NCBI GenBank assembly: GCA_011192015.1
Contig: DUET01000074.1
Location: forward strand, 96,875-160,874
From: Anaerolineae bacterium
GTDB lineage: Bacteria > Chloroflexota > Anaerolineae > Anaerolineales > E44-bin32
DNA length: 64,000 nt
Reading direction: 5' to 3'
The first letter of the stretch is position 1; the number at the start of each line of letters is the position of its first letter. Made by a program: the position numbers and the translations under genes. Shown here one piece after another: positions 61,478 through 64,000 of the stretch. Below the pieces are notes generated by a model. It was not told where the DNA came from and made no database searches. It saw only the letters and a list, made by a program, of their open reading frames with translations.

Positions 61478-64000
61478 CTACTCGGTCACGAACTCGAGCG
61501 AGGAGATCGTAGGAATGCTGACGGGGATCGCAACAACCGCAACTTCGATCTTGTTGGATCCTGCTGCCAGCGCACCTGTCGTTTCTGCGCTCAAGGTGAA
61601 CTCGAAGACGCCGCCACCCAGCGCTGTGGCATCCACCACTTCGACGATCGCACCCGTGGCATCGTAGAGGATGTACTTCACGGTGGCGATCTCATCGTCG
61701 GGATAGGGCTCATCAGCGTAGGTTACGTAGATGGTGTAGGTGACTGCTTCACCGATGGTCACCCGTCCGGGGCCATCCAGCTCGACAACCGCCAGCTTCG
61801 GCTCGGCGAATCCAGACCACTTGCTCGACAGATCGACGTAGTTCTCGTAGTGCTTGAGCGTGGCGGTCTTCTCAACCAAGAGTACCTGGTCGAGGTAGTA
61901 CGGACCCGTGCCGACCCAGAAGTGACCGTGGTCTGCGTACCAGGCCTGGAGGTTGGCGTAGCGCGTTGCAGCCTCGTCGGCCGTGATGTAGGCACCAAGC
62001 GTCGGTTCGTAGGGGATGTAGGTATCAGCAGCAGCCTGATCCAGATAACCGCTCAGGATCTCCAGGCTGGGGCCGCCGATCCAGCTCATCCAGTCCACTT
62101 CCAACGCATCCGACTTGTCGGACGAGTACGCCAGCGCTTCACCAGCTTCGGCGAGGTTGGCCACAGCCATCATAGCCCAGGAGCTGTTGCCGTAGCCATA
62201 CTCAGGCCAGAACTGCGTGCGGAAAGGAACCGCGCACTGTTCGGCATCCAGGTAGTACGTGTCGCTGTAGAGCTCGATGCTCAGCGGATCTTCTGACAGG
62301 ATGCGCCATCCTTTGAACGTGGACTGGAAGGATGCAAGCGTGCCAGCGTACGATTCGTCATAAATCGCGCTGTCCTCTTTACCCCAGTCGAACGTAAAGA
62401 TCATGGCCATGACGAAGTCACCGATGCTCATTGCGCTTCCATCATGCCAGAAGACGGTGTCGAACAGGTCGGCTGGGTAGTTGATGATCACGTGACGCTT
62501 GGCGGTGAGGCCTTCGGGATACAGATCACCAACCGTGATGAAGGTCTGCGCCACGGGATCCCAATCGATCCAGACATCCGCCGGCACGTCGATCTGCGGC
62601 AAGAAGCTCAGATCCACCCAGTCATAGGTCTTGCCAACAGGCAGGCCTTCCTGGATCTCCACCGAGGCGCTCTCAATGCGCTGAGGCAGAGTGAGGCCAG
62701 TGTGAGGATTGGGGATCGCGTCCCAGTCGTTGGTCGCAATCTGCCACTGGGAGTCGTAGGTCCAGTTGCTGCCTGCGGGCGGGTTCGGGGGGTCAACGAA
62801 CAGGTCGGGCGTACCCCACCTGACGATGCCGCCCTCGAACGCATCGTAGCGCAGCGTATGCGGCCAGAGTGTGTTGATGTCGACGCCTGCGGACAAGTCG
62901 TAGGCTACATCCAGGGAGGGGTGCCACGTGCTCGCACCACGACCGTCCACCACCCAAACCTTGTAGGAGTGGTTGAAGGTTTCAGCCAAGCAGATCTCGA
63001 ACAAGTCTCTGCGTTCGTCAAGAGTCGAGAAGGTGTTGTTGGCCAGCGCTTCGGAGCAATCAAAGAACTCATCTGAGAGCTCGTAGGCCTGCCACAGCGG
63101 GCTGAACCCGTAGCCACTGTTGGGTGAGTAGAAGAACTGGAAGTCGCCACCATCATCGCGCGCGACTGCGCCGGAGCCCCAGGCGCCGGTGTACAGGTGC
63201 CATAGGCCGTCATTGGGATCACCCAGGATCCACAGCGGCGATGCCTCGGATGAGGTCTTGTACTGGCGATCTACTGCGAAGCCAACCGCTTCAAGCTGAT
63301 TGGCAACGTAGTCGCCAATGGGGATGCGGGTGCCGTCGGAGTCATTGCGGATGAGGAAGATCAGCTCGATGACTTCGCCTTCGTAAGTCCACATGTCATC
63401 AGCATTCTTCACCGCACCCATGGCTTCCAGTTCCGTGGTGAACACGGCATCTGCCTTCTCGAAGTCATATGCATACTTGGCTTCGAGGGGGCGGATCAAG
63501 TCGATGTAGCGTGCGTAGTCCGGGAAGCCCGACACCAAGCTGAAGAACTTCGGAATGGCCGTTCCACCGTAGATCTCCTGATCGATGTAGTCTCGATCAA
63601 TCAGCCAGTTTAGAGCCTCGCGGATATTCGCACTGTAGAAGGGGTTGAATCCACCGGTTCCATCAAACACAGGACCCACGGGGTTAAGGGTGATGTCGTA
63701 GTAGAGACCGAACTGGTAGGATCGCTCCAGACCAGCCGCTTCAATGGCCTCGAAGTCCTGCGGTGTGGAAAGGTTGGAAGCATAGAGGTCGACAGCGCCA
63801 GCATCGATCTGCGTCACGGCGGTGTCAGACCCAACGACGGACATAGCGACCGTATCCAGCCAGCCGCCCCGGCGTGTCGACACTGGGGCCTCAGGCTCAA
63901 CTGGCACCTCAACGGTCACTACCTCTCCTGGCACCTCAACTTCCACGGTGACTGTGGGGCCTGCACAAGAGCCCAACGTCAGGGCCAGCACAGTCAATCC
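61478..64000 (-). CDS. Peptide-type ABC transporter substrate-binding lipoprotein (SBP_bac_5-like), 5' end beyond the window
   Basis: At least 839 aa; lipobox-like TLGSCAGP near the window edge; NIREALNWLIDRDYIDQEIYGG; position directly upstream of dppB/dppC/dppD/dppF. Confidence 0.88.
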   Translation of the reverse strand, partial: GLTVLALTLGSCAGPTVTVEVEVPGEVVTVEVPVEPEAPVSTRRGGWLDTVAMSVVGSDTAVTQIDAGAVDLYASNLSTPQDFEAIEAAGLERSYQFGLYYDITLNPVGPVFDGTGGFNPFYSANIREALNWLIDRDYIDQEIYGGTAIPKFFSLVSGFPDYARYIDLIRPLEAKYAYDFEKADAVFTTELEAMGAVKNADDMWTYEGEVIELIFLIRNDSDGTRIPIGDYVANQLEAVGFAVDRQYKTSSEASPLWILGDPNDGLWHLYTGAWGSGAVARDDGGDFQFFYSPNSGYGFSPLWQAYELSDEFFDCSEALANNTFSTLDERRDLFEICLAETFNHSYKVWVVDGRGASTWHPSLDVAYDLSAGVDINTLWPHTLRYDAFEGGIVRWGTPDLFVDPPNPPAGSNWTYDSQWQIATNDWDAIPNPHTGLTLPQRIESASVEIQEGLPVGKTYDWVDLSFLPQIDVPADVWIDWDPVAQTFITVGDLYPEGLTAKRHVIINYPADLFDTVFWHDGSAMSIGDFVMAMIFTFDWGKEDSAIYDESYAGTLASFQSTFKGWRILSEDPLSIELYSDTYYLDAEQCAVPFRTQFWPEYGYGNSSWAMMAVANLAEAGEALAYSSDKSDALEVDWMSWIGGPSLEILSGYLDQAAADTYIPYEPTLGAYITADEAATRYANLQAWYADHGHFWVGTGPYYLDQVLLVEKTATLKHYENYVDLSSKWSGFAEPKLAVVELDGPGRVTIGEAVTYTIYVTYADEPYPDDEIATVKYILYDATGAIVEVVDATALGGGVFEFTLSAETTGALAAGSNKIEVAVVAIPVSIPTISSLEFVTE

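Overview
This 64 kb window is high-GC and densely coded, and most of it is housekeeping sequence. The gene content suggests a Chloroflexota/Anaerolineae-like bacterium, but that is inferred from families only, with no database search. From left to right it holds: a pair of M16 peptidases (one truncated by the window edge) and UDP-glucose dehydrogenase; an Rrf2 regulator and a nitroreductase; a partial histidine-utilisation cluster (hutU, MFS transporter, hutI); groES-groEL behind a CIRCE operator; two TPR membrane proteins; RNase Z; a complete 14-gene nuoA-N complex I operon; dnaG-rpoD; glmU, CorC-like, cdd, recO and a fused glyQS; tRNA-Gln(UUG); and about 19 kb of peptide/oligopeptide ABC-transport genes interleaved with a MoxR / DUF58-transglutaminase module. 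No CRISPR array, prophage, transposase or recognisable defence system was seen. The best candidate for something under-described is the ABC region at 52.7-64 kb. It has one split and one naturally fused DppB-DppC permease, both with an extra extracytoplasmic domain of about 190 aa in the DppC half. It also has a very large substrate-binding lipoprotein with an Ig-like C-terminus, two small accessory membrane proteins, and a 75-nt imperfect palindrome between the two permease units. Other points worth a look are a single-polypeptide DUF58-transglutaminase-DUF4129 protein and the dnaG leader (promoter, micro-ORF and hairpin). All coordinates were read by eye from the sequence and the supplied ORF track. 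No alignment, folding or homology search was run.
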